Shown here: piece after piece, positions 1-11,682 of the stretch
Layout of the letters: each line of letters opens with the position of its first letter
Numbering within the stretch: the stretch's first letter is position 1
Source of the DNA: Doryteuthis pealeii
Taxonomy: Eukaryota > Mollusca > Cephalopoda > Myopsida > Loliginidae
Direction: 5' to 3'
Assembly: GCA_023376005.1 (NCBI GenBank)
Contig: CM042143.1
Span: 88,881,140-88,945,139 of the forward strand
Length of the DNA: 64,000 nt
Program-made: the position numbers and the translations under genes
The notes under the pieces: model-generated
What the model was told of the DNA's origin: nothing
Databases searched by the model: none
Seen by the model: the letters and a program-made list of their open reading frames with translations, nothing else

Positions 1-3000
1 ATAGAATCTTCCACAATTCATTGAACCAGATTGAATTTTTATCTTTTAGTTTAAAAGAAATTGGATTACAACCAAACTTCACATTTTTTGAGGATTTCAC
101 AAGTGAGTTTTACTAGTGTCGTTTATAAACTGACATACATCCATTGATATCCGACACCATATTGTTGTACAGAAGGAAAAAAGGAAGCTCTGCTAGATTT
201 TGCGACGGTGTTTAACATAGGAAATCCGATAACTGCTATTAATATAGCTAACGTATTGTAAATAGAAATAAAAATTCTATTAGTTTTTTTTTTAATTGTT
301 GAATGGCTACAGGTTTTATTTTATTTATTAAAGAACATTTAAGAGAAGAAAAAAAACTTTGTTTATTCAGTCGGGGTGAAATCCACAAGTACTTACTACG
401 TCGGTCGTTTAGCGAGAAAGATTGGTGACAATTTAATGTAAAACATAACATGTTAAAATGTATTGAGAGAAATATGAAACGTTTTGCTTTTTTCTTTAGC
501 GTCGTGATGATGACTCAACTTAAACGAAGACTCATAACAACAAAAACAACACAAGCTGGCAAGTGATAATGTTCTTTAAATGCTAATGAGTAATCAACTA
601 AAATACTTTTTCTCTACATTTTTGTTGAACACAATATAATTCATAAAGCGGATTTGTTTTTAACACCCCCCCCCCCATTTCATTTGAACTTATTTTGATG
701 CCCAGGGCATTAATCACTAAAAGTGGAAAATTAAAACAAAATATGTCAATATTGGGATTGAAATAACAAAACATTGAGTTTTTTTTAAAGCAAGAAATAG
801 AATGTCAATTTTGTCAATAAAGAATGTTTTTGTCTTTAAAAAAGTACTTTTTAGTAATAGTTATTTTTCACTGGTTCCGTAACCTGGTTTGGTTGTGAGG
901 ATACTACTCATGTAGTCTCGTGGAGCCCATCCCTCTCCAGGTCTATATAATTAGAAATGACGAATTTGTTCTATTTCTTCTAGGGTAGATAAAAACATAA
1001 ATCTTCATAACGTTCAGTAAAATAGAAAAAAGCCCCTCAACTACTAACACATTAATTGAACGGATTTTATTTAGTGTATGAGAGACTAGGGAGACAAAGA
1101 CAAAATATGGACTTCTAATTGATGATTACTAAATCATCAATTAGAGGTCCATAATCATTGATTAGGAAGATTTATATTTATAAAAGAAATTCGGTAATTC
1201 TTTTGAAATTAATTCTCTAATAAATGTCTTTTTTAGAAGCGAAATTATTTGATTTACAAAATGGTCATATGGAATAGGGAAGAGTACAAACAAAAAAACT
1301 GATTGTTTTGAAAAGAAAAAAAAGTAGGTTGAAACGGACTTATTTAACTGTTACAGAAAAAGTAACAGGGAGTCTAGATTTTATACAATAACAATTAGTC
1401 AACTAATCAATAAAGGCGATTAAAAGTAGCAATAGTAGTAGTAATAAAGTAGTTAAGTCTTCCCTATCACATTTTCACCCCCCCCTTTTTTTTTGCAGCT
1501 GGGAGCTACCTTTTTGCTTCCTTCTATTCAAAACAGGAAAAGGCAGGCTCCCTTAATCCTTCTTAATGTTTGAGGTGTGTTTTTATAAAGCATTCTTCGC
1601 CTACCTATTTGCCAGATCAACCAATATTTTTTTCTTTTTCGTTTTAATTTGTTGTTGACAAAGTAAACATATTGTGAGATCTTTTATAGCAGGCAACCGT
1701 TGATATAGGATCACCACTCATTTCAAGTTGCAGCCTCTTCTTAGTGCAAGAAGAAAAGGGATGCTGATAACATAGGAAGATGCAATAATAATGTGAGGAG
1801 CTGACAGGTGGTAGGGATAGAAATCCAATAATCGGAAGGTTGGATTAAAGAAAATATTAGACTAAAAATATAATTACCTCAAAAAAGGATTTATACCGTT
1901 TTAATTTGTTCAACTACAATTAATTAGATTCACAACATTTTAAAGCTAGACGAAAAAAATAATGTGTGTATTAAATTAATCTAAATAGTAATATAATTTG
2001 GAATTTCTTAAATTTTTGATCAACAATATATATTAAAGACAATGAAAAGCTACAAAAAGGTTGAATTTGTTTCCTTTAAAAATATCTAACTCTTGAAAGT
2101 AAATGTCAATAAAAACAAGATACAGTAGTAGTCGTAGTAGTACTACTACCACCATATATTGTATAAATTTTAGTCTACCCTTAAAAAAGAAAAAAGAAAA
2201 AAAGGGTACGATAAAAAAATTGATGAAATATAAGAGATGGGATTAAATAATGAAATGAATGAAGAAACCTATATGTATATTAAGTATTGATTAATTATAT
2301 CAGACGTCCATCATGACAGATGTTACAAGCAAGAACTTATTTTGTGTCAGGAGGAGGAGGAATAAATACTAAAATTGTGGAGAGTATTATTAATATAAAT
2401 ACGGGGGTCTCAAATAGGAACAGGTTACGAGAACAGACTGGACTAGTGTAATTTATTTGTGGAGAGAAAAAGACAACAAAAAACAACAAATAATGGGTTT
2501 AAATATTTACCATATGTTGCAGTATGAGAAGAAAAAAAAGGAGGAAGGAAGAAATTCATTCACTCATCATTTCACTACTACTATTCACTTGCAGTAGTTG
2601 TGTCATTTACTGTTAGTACTACAAATTAAAACTATTATTATCACTAGTACAGTGCTACTACTTAGTATTACACATTGTACAAGTTAATATTTGATTGTTG
2701 CATTAGATAAGAAATACACAATAAGAAAATAAAAGTGAAAAAAAAAGTTAGAAGGGAAAGTACATTTTTGTACCAATAGTCAGTCCTTTGACATTTTTTT
2801 GTCTGCTTCCATCCGTTCCACACAAAAAATTTTAAAATATTTCAAATGAATACGAATTCTTTTAACGAGATAATTGTAAATTTTCCCAGACTGCAAATTA
2901 ATTCCTCCCAAAAGGCGAATACTTAAATTTACAAAGTAAATTGCAAGAGACAAGATGCATAATAATCTATTAATTCACGTCACTTTTTTTAAAAATTTCA

Positions 3001-6000
3001 TTTTGTTGCATCAGACATAAATTAGATGCCGTGGATTTATATAACAAAGGAATAAAATAAAAATACATCTGATGTGAGCTATTTTAATTAATATTGTTTT
3101 GGTGTTGAAATAACATTCAATCCGTTTGATTGAAAAGAAGAGACAGAGGCTAGAGATTTTTAGAGACGTATCCATCATTTATAAAAGAAAAAAAGTCTCG
3201 ACTGAGATCACGTGAATGAATGAGTGAAGAAAGATATAGACAGAAACGATGGTAAGTTGGACAACAATATGCAAGTTAATTGGGGCTTTATATGGTTGAT
3301 ATTACGAGGTGAAAGAATGAAAATTTTAAAAATATGGTCAGATCTTCAAAGTAGAAGTACAAAGAAGAATAAGTCGATCGTCCGTTTAATTATGAAACGT
3401 AGGGCACCACCCACCAAGAATAATAGCAGCAGCAGCAGCTTCTTTTAAATACACACATCGCAGGACGTATGCAAGCATTTAACTTTAATGGTTATTTATT
3501 TTAATTTATCAAGGGGAAAGACACATTCAATTTAATTCAACCAATAAAGATATGGTTTGCTATACATGGCAAAATACTTTCTGTAAACAGTTCCATATCA
3601 TAACGCCATAAAAAATTGGAATGGAAACGAAAGACAAAGTAAAAGTAGCCATTATTAAAAACAAAACAAAAAAACACATCGGTGAACTTATCAACCCAAG
3701 ATAAAAAAGAAAAGAAAAAGAAAAAAGAAATTTTAAATAATTCGATTTATGGTAGTAGAGCTGCTTGGTTCCTTCTAAACCAATTATCGATAGAATAAAA
3801 CGTCTCTTGCTCATATAAAACACCATTTAAAAAAGTATTCTAAGTTCAAGTCGCAACAAATGTCCCTCTCTATAACAAAAAAATAAAATAAAATAAAAAT
3901 AATTTAAAAAAATGGTTCGTTCATGTATTTTCAAAAAGACTCGGATTTTAACAATATTTTTATACGGGAAAAAAAAAAAGAAAAAAAAAAAAAACATTGC
4001 AGTCCAGGTTTGTGCTAATGCAGTAACACCAGTGCATATTACTGTGGCAATTGTTGCAGCATCACTATAAAAGGTTTTGCGTACTACACCACCGAAACAG
4101 ATTTAAACATACGTAGTCGGAAATAGTGATGATCACATAGAATTATATAAGAAATCTAAGAAATATGCTAAACAAAATTATAAAATACTAAAAGGTAAAG
4201 AGAAAAAAAGAAAAAGAAGATAAGATTTATATATGGGAGATGAGTGATAAATTTCACCATGACCCTGATCGAACGGTTGGGGGTGGAAGAGGAAAGGGGC
4301 TTTAGATTTTCCTTGGCTCTGATCATCAACCTACAAAAGCCATCAGCTCAATTCAGCAGATAAAAACAGTTTTAACAATAGATTAAAAAAAAAGCCTACA
4401 CCGTCTCTAATCACTGGAAGGTAAAAATAAAGAGTTTGAGTTGAAAAACGTTTTATACAATAGATTGTTTATGCCATTTTTTTTCTCCCCATGATAAAGT
4501 ACTTGGGTTTAGGGAAGCTCAAACATGATAAAAGGAACAAATTATTTAAAAAGAAAAAGAAAAAAAGAACCTGTTGAAGAGAGAAAGAGAATGAGAGAGA
4601 AAAAGAAAGGGAGGGGAAGATATGGGGGAGGAGAGAACAGTCCATATTGATGTATCATACCATAAAAATCTTTCAAAATCATCGACAATATTCGAGAAGA
4701 TTTTCTCGAAACATAAAATAAAACTTTTTAGTGAATAGTAATAACAAAAATGAGGATTCCTTAATTAGAAATAATTGCCAATACTGAATAACGTAACGAT
4801 ATTGCTATAATAATGATATAGCAGGTTATCTTGTTTGCCTTTCATTTTAAATTACAGAACTTATTAAGCTTTTTATAATTATCCACATGTTTAAATCAAC
4901 AGAAAGTTGAATGCATGAAAAAAAAAAAAAATATGGGAATATATTTTTATGTTTACAAAGAAAAGAGTAACTATGACAATTACGACATATTGGTCTATTA
5001 TTTTCTTAAGTTACAGCACATTGATATTATACATATTTTAATGACAAAGATACATCAGGAAATCTACAAATATTTTACTTAGAAAAAAAAACTAATACTT
5101 AATTGAAAAGAAAAAAAAAATGAATTGATAGAATAGACATCAAAAAGACAAAAATAAATTAAAAAAAGAGAATTTTTGTTTATGAAGACAATTAAAAAAC
5201 ACTGACATCTTTTTATGACAAGGGATACACCAGGATATCTACAAAGTTGTACTTAGAAAAAAAAATATACTTAATTGAAAAAAGAAAAAAATGAATTGAT
5301 AGAATAGACATCAAAAAGAGACAAAAATAAATTAAGGAAAATAAAGGAAGATTTTTTTTATTGTTTATGAAGAAGAGTAAAAAAAGCAAACAAAAAAAAC
5401 AATATAGAACAACAGATGGTAGCATTTTTCGAAACTATCAAGGAAAATAAGTACCACTACACCATAAAATACTTTTTTTAATTAAAAAAAGTTTGACATA
5501 ACAAAGAATAAGATTTATTATTAATTTTTATCTAATTGTTTTCTTAATTAAATTTTTATTTAAAAAAAATCAATTTTCATTTTATTTTATAAAGTTTTCT
5601 CAAACGTTGATCATAAGAGTCGAATGTAAATACTTTTCATGAATTATATCATATGTGAAGGAAAGAAAAAGCAGAAAGTACATTTTTTTAGGGGGGGGGG
5701 TATGTTTATTTTAAAATCTTACTCTAATAAAAATATATATAGTTAAAACTACCCCACCCTTTCTTTCAGGTCAATTTTTTAGTTTATAAGGAAAAAAATT
5801 TAAAAAGATAAAAAAGCTCATTCATATAAAATAACTGAAAAAGTAGTAACGACAGGTGTCTAAAAAATAAATGGAAAAAAAAAAAAAAAGCGTATGGAAA
5901 GAAAATCATTTGTTGAATAAATTGACAGAAATATAAAAGTACTACAATCATATTACCTATATCAAAATAAATCTTCATAATTAAAAAAAAAGATAAAGAG

Positions 6001-6907
6001 ATTAAATTAATGTAAACATTGTCACAATTAATTTATAAGATTAATATATTTTTAGGTTGTATTTTTTTTTAGCTGTCCTTTTAATGAACCTATAAAAAAT
6101 ATGGTAGTAGTGTCAATTCAGTTATTATTAACCTGTTATGAATTGTTACACCTGAATTAATTGTACCTTATCTAAAAAGGTAAGTTAAATCATTTAATCA
6201 GTATTATTTTTCTATATTTATGGTTTTATTCAGCAGCTTGTGCAGAAAAAAAACAATAAGATTTATTTAATGACGATGTAGACGCCCTTTTCAGTATTTC
6301 TTTTTACGACTCACTCTAATTTCTAAAGTGAAGATTAGTTTTACCAGAGAATTACAAGAAAAAATATAACCATTCATCTGAACGAGAATAAACAAACAAT
6401 ATATATATAAAAGCATCATTTTATTTTTATTTTTAAAGAAACTAGAAAATAAAAATACAATGACTAATCAACAGAAGAGGATCAGTTTACAATAATTCAA
6501 CAATTAGAAACAGATCCCCCACTTTATGTCCATGAATAACAATAAAGGATTTTTTTTTAAAGAATCGCCTTTTAAACGTTATAATCTTTATTTCACGGTA
6601 GTCTTTTCATAAGATGAAGCACTAGTCGGGAATTATCGATAGAGAAATAAAATTACGAATTAAAAATAATGTTGAATTTGGATATATTGGTTTTAACAGT
6701 AACACAATCGCCATTTTGGCAAACAACTATTACTACTACTATTACAAAGGAGGAAGGAGGCAAAAACAGTAGTAAACCTTTAACATAGACACACACCCAA
6801 AACCTTGGTTAAATTGTTAAATATTGACCCTTTTAGCTGTCCTTAAACAACAGAAAAGGTGTCTATAGGGACCAGAGGCCCTTAAAGATGATATATCAAC
6901 AACTTAC
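1..6907 (-). other. Presumed RAB2 intron 1; no exon recognised
   Basis: AT-rich DNA with poly-A/T runs, homopolymer C/G runs (for example near 665, 1480 and 5690) and no dispersed repeat that I recognise. I looked on the minus strand for the next RAB2 exon (VGKSCLLLQFTDKRF and the DTAGQE region) and did not see it, so this stretch is most simply the 5' part of a long first intron. Short open frames such as 3224-3448 and 3560-3826 show low-complexity composition and no domain. A small regulatory element or a non-coding RNA cannot be excluded by eye. Confidence 0.5.
6901..6907 (-). other. RAB2 exon 1 splice donor
   Basis: On the minus strand the exon ends CACAG and is followed by GTAAGTT, a near-perfect U1 donor. 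It interrupts the Gly codon of GDTG after its first base, which is the same position and phase as in vertebrate RAB2A as I recall it. This supports a genuine spliced gene over a processed pseudogene. Confidence 0.88.
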
Positions 6908-6953
6908 CTGTGTCGCCTATAATAATGTACTTAAATAAATACGCATATGACAT
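6908..6953 (-). CDS. RAB2: RAB2 small GTPase, first coding exon
   Basis: The minus strand reads MSYAYLFKYIIIGDT plus the first base of the next codon, then a consensus splice donor. Rab2 proteins start M(A/S)YAYLFKYIIIGDTGVGKS; the exon therefore carries the start and the first half of the P-loop (G1) that binds GTP phosphates. Rab2 is a prenylated Rab GTPase of about 212 residues that acts in traffic between ER and Golgi and in dense-core vesicle and lysosome pathways. Rab14 and Rab4 are the nearest alternatives, but Rab14 has a longer N-terminus and reads GDMG. Only 15 complete codons are here; the remaining exons lie beyond the left edge. The ATG at 6953-6951 is chosen because it gives the exact family N-terminus. 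The transcript would start upstream, above about 6990, in a segment with two CRE sites. No in-frame damage is visible. Confidence 0.9.
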
Positions 6954-7006
6954 CCTGAAGATTTGCTCCACAGACAAGTCGACAACGTAAAAAAAGTGTC
7001 TGCTGA

Positions 7007-7030
7007 TGACGTCAACGTCTCGTGACGTCA
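7007..7030 (-). promoter_or_regulatory. Twin CRE sites of the RAB2 promoter
   Basis: Two perfect TGACGTCA palindromes at 7007-7014 and 7023-7030, 16 bp apart start to start, lie 54-77 bp upstream of the RAB2 start codon. TGACGTCA is the full CREB/ATF site. The neighbourhood (about 6960-7090) has more CpG than its surroundings, as expected for a housekeeping promoter or 5' UTR. No TATA box is obvious, and the transcription start cannot be placed from sequence alone. Confidence 0.65.
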
Positions 7031-7099
7031 AGATTTCACCATTTGTACGAGAACTGATAACTCTCTATTCTGTCGCCAGGGGGCGTCACTAGGAATGTA

Positions 7100-7130
7100 T
7101 TTTCTTTCTTTCTTTCTTTCTTTCTTTCTT
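7100..7130. repeat. (TTTC)n microsatellite
   Basis: About seven to eight perfect TTTC units immediately upstream of the RAB2 promoter segment, grading into poly-T-rich sequence up to about 7350. Confidence 0.9.
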
Positions 7131-7416
7131 ACTTTCTCTTTTTTTTGTTTAATTACTGCTTGTGTTCCTTCTTTTTTGTCAATTAAAAAATTCCTTTTAA
7201 TTTAATTTTTTTTCTTTTTCTAATATTCTTAAGGAACAAAAAAAAATATTGATCATACAGATAGTTGCCACAATATTTTTTTTCATAATTGTTTAAAAAT
7301 TCCTTTTTATTTTTTTTATACTAGTGAAGACATTAATTTCTGAAATTTATTTGCAATTAAAATCTCAAAATTTGTAAATTAGAGCAATGGATTTTTTTTG
7401 TGTCTTTTATAAACAG

Positions 7417-7515
7417 GAGCCCTCAGACAGGAAGAACCCTTTGGGAATGCACGGAGGAAAGGACCCCCTTCCTGGTGCCAAGAGGAACCCTTGGCCATTC
7501 CAACTCAGACCTTGA
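7417..7515 (+). CDS. Possible last coding exon, unknown protein
   Basis: A pyrimidine-rich tract ends in ATAAACAG, a plausible 3' splice site, and is followed by 32 codons and a TGA; the frame contains KNPLGMHGGKDPLPGAKR and then NPWPFQLRP. Local GC content is clearly higher than on either side, the segment is not repeated elsewhere in the window, and an AATAAA signal follows at 7582-7587. I do not recognise the protein. No upstream plus-strand exon is visible between this and the RAB2 promoter. It could be non-coding or an old insertion, so this is a candidate only. Confidence 0.25.
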   Translation, partial: EPSDRKNPLGMHGGKDPLPGAKRNPWPFQLRP

Positions 7516-7581
7516 CTGGGAACAGATGTTGTGACTGGCACAGGAAGAAATCTCCTCTCCACGAAAAAGCTATGAATCTAG

Positions 7582-7587
7582 AATAAA
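7582..7587 (+). terminator. Poly(A) signal after candidate exon
   Basis: AATAAA, 66 bp after the stop codon of the candidate exon at 7417-7515. In such AT-rich DNA the hexamer is common by chance. Confidence 0.2.
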
Positions 7588-7599
7588 AGTCTAACCCTA

Positions 7600-8020
7600 A
7601 AAGTATCTTTGTCTCTTCTTTTAGCTTCCTTTAATTCCTTTTCAGCTTGACAATCCATGAGAAGGAAGAACTACATATAATGGGGTTTAACTCTTAACAT
7701 CCTGTTCAGAATTTTCCAAGTCCAGAGCCCCATTCCTATAAGGATCTATCAAAATGGCTAAAAATGGCCTTTTCATTTAAAGTTACCTGTTATTTACCTT
7801 AAAAATAAAGACTTCTAAATATGTTTAATGTTACATTTAAACAAAGGCTATCATTTGGGGCAGATTAGGAAAATGAATGGGACTTCCGGCTGGGTGGAAT
7901 GAGGTGGTATAGGATGTTAAGAGTTAAAAGAAACAACCAGCGAAGATGCACCAAAAATAACTTAAAGCCTAATACTACATAAAATCCTAAAACCCCATAT
8001 ATATATGATTTCTTATCCGA
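7600..8020. other. No gene seen
   Basis: AT-rich sequence without a recognised gene. The stretch at about 7865-8020 leads into a fragment of ribozyme-like family F4A. Confidence 0.5.
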
Positions 8021-8086
8021 GTATAGCAATGACCCAACCACAATAAAGATGAGGACAACAGTCCAAAAAATCAAAATTATATATGA
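8020..8086 (-). repeat. Fragment of F4A repeat (arm only)
   Basis: Nearly identical, in reverse complement, to 8703-8770 (GGACTGTTGTCCTCATCTTT and flanks). It has the outer arm of the F4A element but no ribozyme core. Confidence 0.75.
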
Positions 8087-8699
8087 TTTCTTAGCAAATA
8101 GTTTGTAGGCAAATATTAGTTTGGTTTTACAAATTGGTAGAAATAATTTTCATTAATTATTTGTCAGAATTTTTGAGATGAGACTGTTGTATACTGGCAT
8201 CAAGTTCTATATGTTATATAGCGCCTTCTTCACTACTCTCAATCGTGTACGTTAGTACTGGGGTTTTCACTGTACCCAAAGCGATGTATGTTAGTAGTCA
8301 GCTACGACCGACTACTGGACTTCAATAACAACATATACGCGTATACAAAAGAGGACCCTTCTTTATTTTCTTCGGTGTGTGGGTGGTGAAGGCACAGAGC
8401 TTACAATGAGTGCATGAGGGGTGGTTGCTGACGGGAGATGTGAAGTGTCCTTTCCACTGCCGGCTGGCGTCTGAGTCTGTCGGCTTGACCCTCTGGCTTT
8501 TTGTATTGACGACACACCTACACATCTTTATCTTTTTGATCTGATAATGGACCTTTGTTATATATTTCTTTATCTTCACCTGCTTCCTTGACCGGAAACT
8601 ATCTCTTCCGCTTTCTCTTTCTTTTTAATATATATTTTTATCTTTCTCTTTGTCCCTCAGATGGAAGTTCCATCTTCCGGGTGAGGACAATACAACAAG

Positions 8700-8880
8700 A
8701 CTTGATGGGTATAATTTTGATTTTTTGGACTGTTGTCCTCATCTTTATTGTGGTTGGGTCATTGCTATACTCGGATACACAAAAACACCTGAGGAAGGCC
8801 GGAGGATACAGCAGCTGAAACGTTGTGATTTTACATACCACGATAAAAATGAGACAACAGTCTGAAAAATCAAATTTTCA
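8700..8880 (+). mobile_element. F4A element: foldback with hammerhead-like core
   Basis: Outer inverted arms (about 8715-8757 and 8833-8878) enclose a hammerhead-like core. The same arm and core recur at 16.8, 17.3 and 17.7 kb on the minus strand, and the arm alone at 8.0 and 12.06 kb. The combination of a short-stem-III ribozyme and inverted partial copies is what has been described for Penelope-like element terminal repeats; the assignment is by analogy, because no Penelope reverse transcriptase is seen here. Confidence 0.6.
8781..8832 (+). ncRNA. Hammerhead ribozyme-like motif, F4A
   Basis: Seen in order: stem I strand AAAAACAC (8781-8788), core CTGAGGA (8789-8795, position 7 is G), stem II region starting AGGCC, core GAA, palindromic stem III ACGT (8820-8823), cleavage base T (8824), and stem I strand GTGATTTT (8825-8832), which pairs with the first strand at seven of eight positions. 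CUGANGA...GAAACGUH is the minimal hammerhead consensus, whose tiny stem III is known to work best as a dimer. Stem II is imperfect (one A-C), so activity of this copy is uncertain. Confidence 0.55.
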
Positions 8881-8924
8881 TTAACTTCATGTATATTAAT
8901 AAATTGGTAGAATTAATAAACTGG

Positions 8925-9270
8925 TGGTTGACCCTCAGCCTCAGCCTTCTAGCACCCATATGATAAAAAGGGTTGGGTGTTTGCTATAAGAGCAATTTGA
9001 AGAATACAGTTGGGACAATCATATAGGTGCTAGGGATCTACATGATCAACCGATTGATCGAATGGGGTCACTCTGACTCCCCAACTAGAAGTGGAGTGTT
9101 GCATGTCATGGGACCACTTAGTATCCGGCTCATGGACTGCTCAGCTACCATGATCCTATCCTCAAGCTTCATGGATTACCACCCACAGCCAACAGGTAAC
9201 CCCATTGGGAGGAGGTGGCTTACCCCTCTGCAGAGGTGCAGTTGGCATATTTTACAGCCTCAGCCAACAA
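8925..9270 (+). repeat. RepA copy (second half)
   Basis: Contains the RepA landmarks in order: GATAAAAAGGGTTGGG, GGGACAATCATATAGGTGC, GGAGTGTTGCATGTCATGGG, GGTAACCCCATTGGGAGG and CTCTGCAGAGGTGCAG. Same module at 25.4, 48.4 and 59.8 kb (+), and at 18.7, 20.1, 26.4, 28.8 and 29.2 kb (-). Open frame 9027-9341 is an accident of this repeat. Confidence 0.85.
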
Positions 9271-9424
9271 GGCAGTATCCTCTTTGTATTCAAAGAGATT
9301 ATTTAAGATATGATGAGATTTTTTTAAATAATCTCAAATGACCCCAGAGATTATCATCATATAGTCTTTATTGAAGATCAAGATTAAGCTAATATCCATT
9401 TAAAAAAATGAGATTCCTGGGATT

Positions 9425-9665
9425 TTTTTTGTTGGTAGATTAGTTGGTTAGATTTTACGACATGTCAACCCTTGTTGGGTTATTTTATACTGAAGACACT
9501 TTGTTTTATTCATTCTTGATGGGTACTCAATTTTTTTCAAAACTCCATTTTTTTAACACATTTTTTAAAACTGATTTTTTTCTATATAACCAATAGATGG
9601 GACCCTAATAGGTACTACCACTCTGGGTCAGAGTAGATTTGGGAGTAATGATGATGAAGGGGTAC
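9425..9665 (+). repeat. RepA copy (first half)
   Basis: RepA first module: ACATGTCAACCCTTGTTGGG, then the poly-T-rich middle, then ATAGATGGGACCCTAATAGG and CTCTGGGTCAGAGTAGA. Read on the minus strand the family resembles a LINE 3' UTR with an AATAAA-like tail. Confidence 0.85.
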
Positions 9666-9754
9666 TGGGATTTTTTACTTGTCCATAATCCTTTAATAGA
9701 CATACATACAAAATGTATTATTTATAGTCTAGTAAAAAAAAAAAAAAATAGGTG

Positions 9755-9985
9755 GTGTGTCCTATTGTCAGTATCATCTGGACAGCAAGGAAGTCTATCC
9801 CCTTTTCACTAGTGCTAAACCAGAGATTTTTTTTTTTTTTTGCTGAAGTCAGCTCCCCACTTTACTGCACAGATCAGAATATCCAAGCTGTGCTACTAAT
9901 GTGCTGAGTTGGCAAAGTCTGGTATTGAACCTGGAATCTTATGATTACTTAGGCAAATGCTCTACTGACTGATCTGTAGCATAGA
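9755..9985 (-). mobile_element. SINE-K copy, tRNA-derived
   Basis: Reverse-complement copy of the SINE at 50148-50425; the decayed tRNA-like head lies at about 9930-9985 and the body runs to about 9755. A poly-T run interrupts the body near 9825-9841. Confidence 0.75.
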
Positions 9986-10750
9986 TAAATATTTTTCATT
10001 TTTTTAAACATGCAGACAAAGCTGATGAATTCTTCTTAGATGGAATTTTTTTTATCACACCCTAATAAAAAATATTTGCAATATTTCAAATTTATATTAA
10101 CTCACAAACACACCTTATTATAATGGAGATTATCTGTATGTTTGACTGTAACCGAAACTATGTTACCACCAACGTCACAATTCCCTTAGTTATTTACATC
10201 ATATTTTCAATGATTATCAAATAATCATTATTTAATCTTAATTAGCATCATATCTATTAATGATGTCTCTATGAAGGTCTAAGTGAGTTAGCTTTACCTC
10301 AAAACAGCCCATGTTATTAATGCATTTAAAATCCTGCAATGTGTCTTATATATCACTAAGAAATGAAGGTTTACATAATATATGGTGTGGTTTATTTGCA
10401 TACTGGTTTGAACAAAACCGGGTTTAATAAATAATTACTTGGTGCTATTGATCTCTAATCTTATTGTTTTATTCTATTCTCAATCCTATGAGTGATTTTA
10501 TATAGAAACCAGTTAAAGTATAATTAAAATAAGTGTAATCTTTTTATATGCGTTCTTATTTAATTTCGTTAGTCTTTCTAATTAAATATAATAATGAAAT
10601 TTATTGTGTACAGTATTCAGGTGCACTACAACTCATCAAAGTCTCATGTTTAGTACATAGAATAATGTATTAGTGTCAGGAACATGAATAGCGTACAGTA
10701 ATAATATACATGTATGTGTGCACGTGTGCATATGTGTGTGGAGGGGGATA

Positions 10751-10985
10751 TCAGGTATAGTGTTGGCGGATTACAGGAAGCATTGAGGCTTTGAAAGATG
10801 CAGTGTTACGGCAGCCTACAATGGATGCAGGCAGTTTATTCCATGTTTTGGCAACTCTATGTTTCATTATATTAAAACTTATATACTTATGCCCGTGTGA
10901 GAATACCCGTTCTGCACCCTACACCTTCGCTGCACGATATCTAGACCCCAACGTTGTGATGTTCTGTGCTGGCCGATTCGAAGGC
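10751..10985 (-). pseudogene. RT-type ORF C-terminus (LINE-T copy 1)
   Basis: On the minus strand the frame reads ...FNIMKHRVAKTWNKLPASI, then VGCRNTASFKASMLPVIRQHYT and a TGA. The pattern WNKLPxxIV...SFKxxL is the typical end of the single large ORF of CR1/jockey-type LINEs, just after the reverse transcriptase. An in-frame TAG lies upstream near 10920, and copy 2 differs by several indels, so this is a dead copy. The clade cannot be set from this tail. The plus-strand frame 10791-11039 is its shadow. Confidence 0.7.
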
Positions 10986-11226
10986 ACAAGTCAGATGGGT
11001 ATTAAAAGAAACAAAACAAAACAAACACAAGTCTGTTAATAGGACACTGATAGAAGAGGGAGTTGTGACACTTAGGCAGTTTGTGGTGGCTCTGTCAGCT
11101 GGCAAGAAGTTGTTATGAGACTAAGTCGAATTACTGGCTTCACTGGCTAATTTCTAGTGTCTGCTGCTACTGTCGATATCACCCTCTGCCGGCCGAAAAT
11201 CTAACTGTCTTTCTAGCTGGACCGTA

Positions 11227-11228
11227 TG

Positions 11229-11254
<26 letters not shown>
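11227..11254. repeat. (TA)n microsatellite
   Basis: Perfect TA run inside LINE-T copy 1; also present, shorter, in copy 2 (about 63462-63482). Confidence 0.9.
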
Positions 11255-11259
<5 letters not shown>

Positions 11260-11555
11260 CCACCTTCACCATCTCCTTTCTGATTAACCTTGCTGGACAT
11301 TCAATCCCATCTACAGATGTTCTTTTGTTTGGAATATTAAAACGAACCATAATCATACAGGCACAACAGATAAACAAATGTCCTCATCATCAATTAACAC
11401 AATGCCGAATTAAACCCAGGCCTCAGACATTTGTCTCGGTTGGATATCAAATATCTTCCCATCTGTCTTATCTATTTATTTATTCCTTCTTTTTCATTTC
11501 TTGGTTATTTTATCACTAGTGTTTACACACATGATTCACTACCTCCTATCTACGT

Positions 11556-11616
<61 letters not shown>

Positions 11617-11682
11617 ATTGATAATTTTGAATCATATTACCACGACCAGACAACTTGGCAAACACCATTTGCGACATCCGGA

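Larger units (their letters stand above)
10115..11540 (-). mobile_element. LINE-T, long 3' portion, copy 1
   Basis: Minus-strand non-LTR retrotransposon remnant. The 3' terminus is the reverse complement of TTATAATGGAG at 10115; then come an AT-rich 3' UTR (10130-10750), the C-terminus of a reverse-transcriptase ORF (10751-10985) and further 5' sequence. The whole segment, including the adjacent F1 SINE, is repeated at 62345-64000. Shorter copies that share only the 3' end lie at 15808, 22645, 57790 and 61965 (-) and at 34195 and 36095 (+), the pattern expected of 5'-truncated LINE insertions. Confidence 0.75.

Noticed and set aside
6181..6260. CRISPR-like or other regularly spaced arrays
   Set aside because: No array of short direct repeats with unique spacers exists in the window; tandem repeats here are contiguous satellites in eukaryotic DNA.
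1..6900. Further RAB2 exons on the minus strand
   Set aside because: No stretch resembling VGKSCLLLQFTDKRF or WDTAGQE could be found.
8322..8579. 85-codon minus frame near 8.4 kb
   Set aside because: No domain, no supporting splice or promoter signals, and it is adjacent to repeat sequence.
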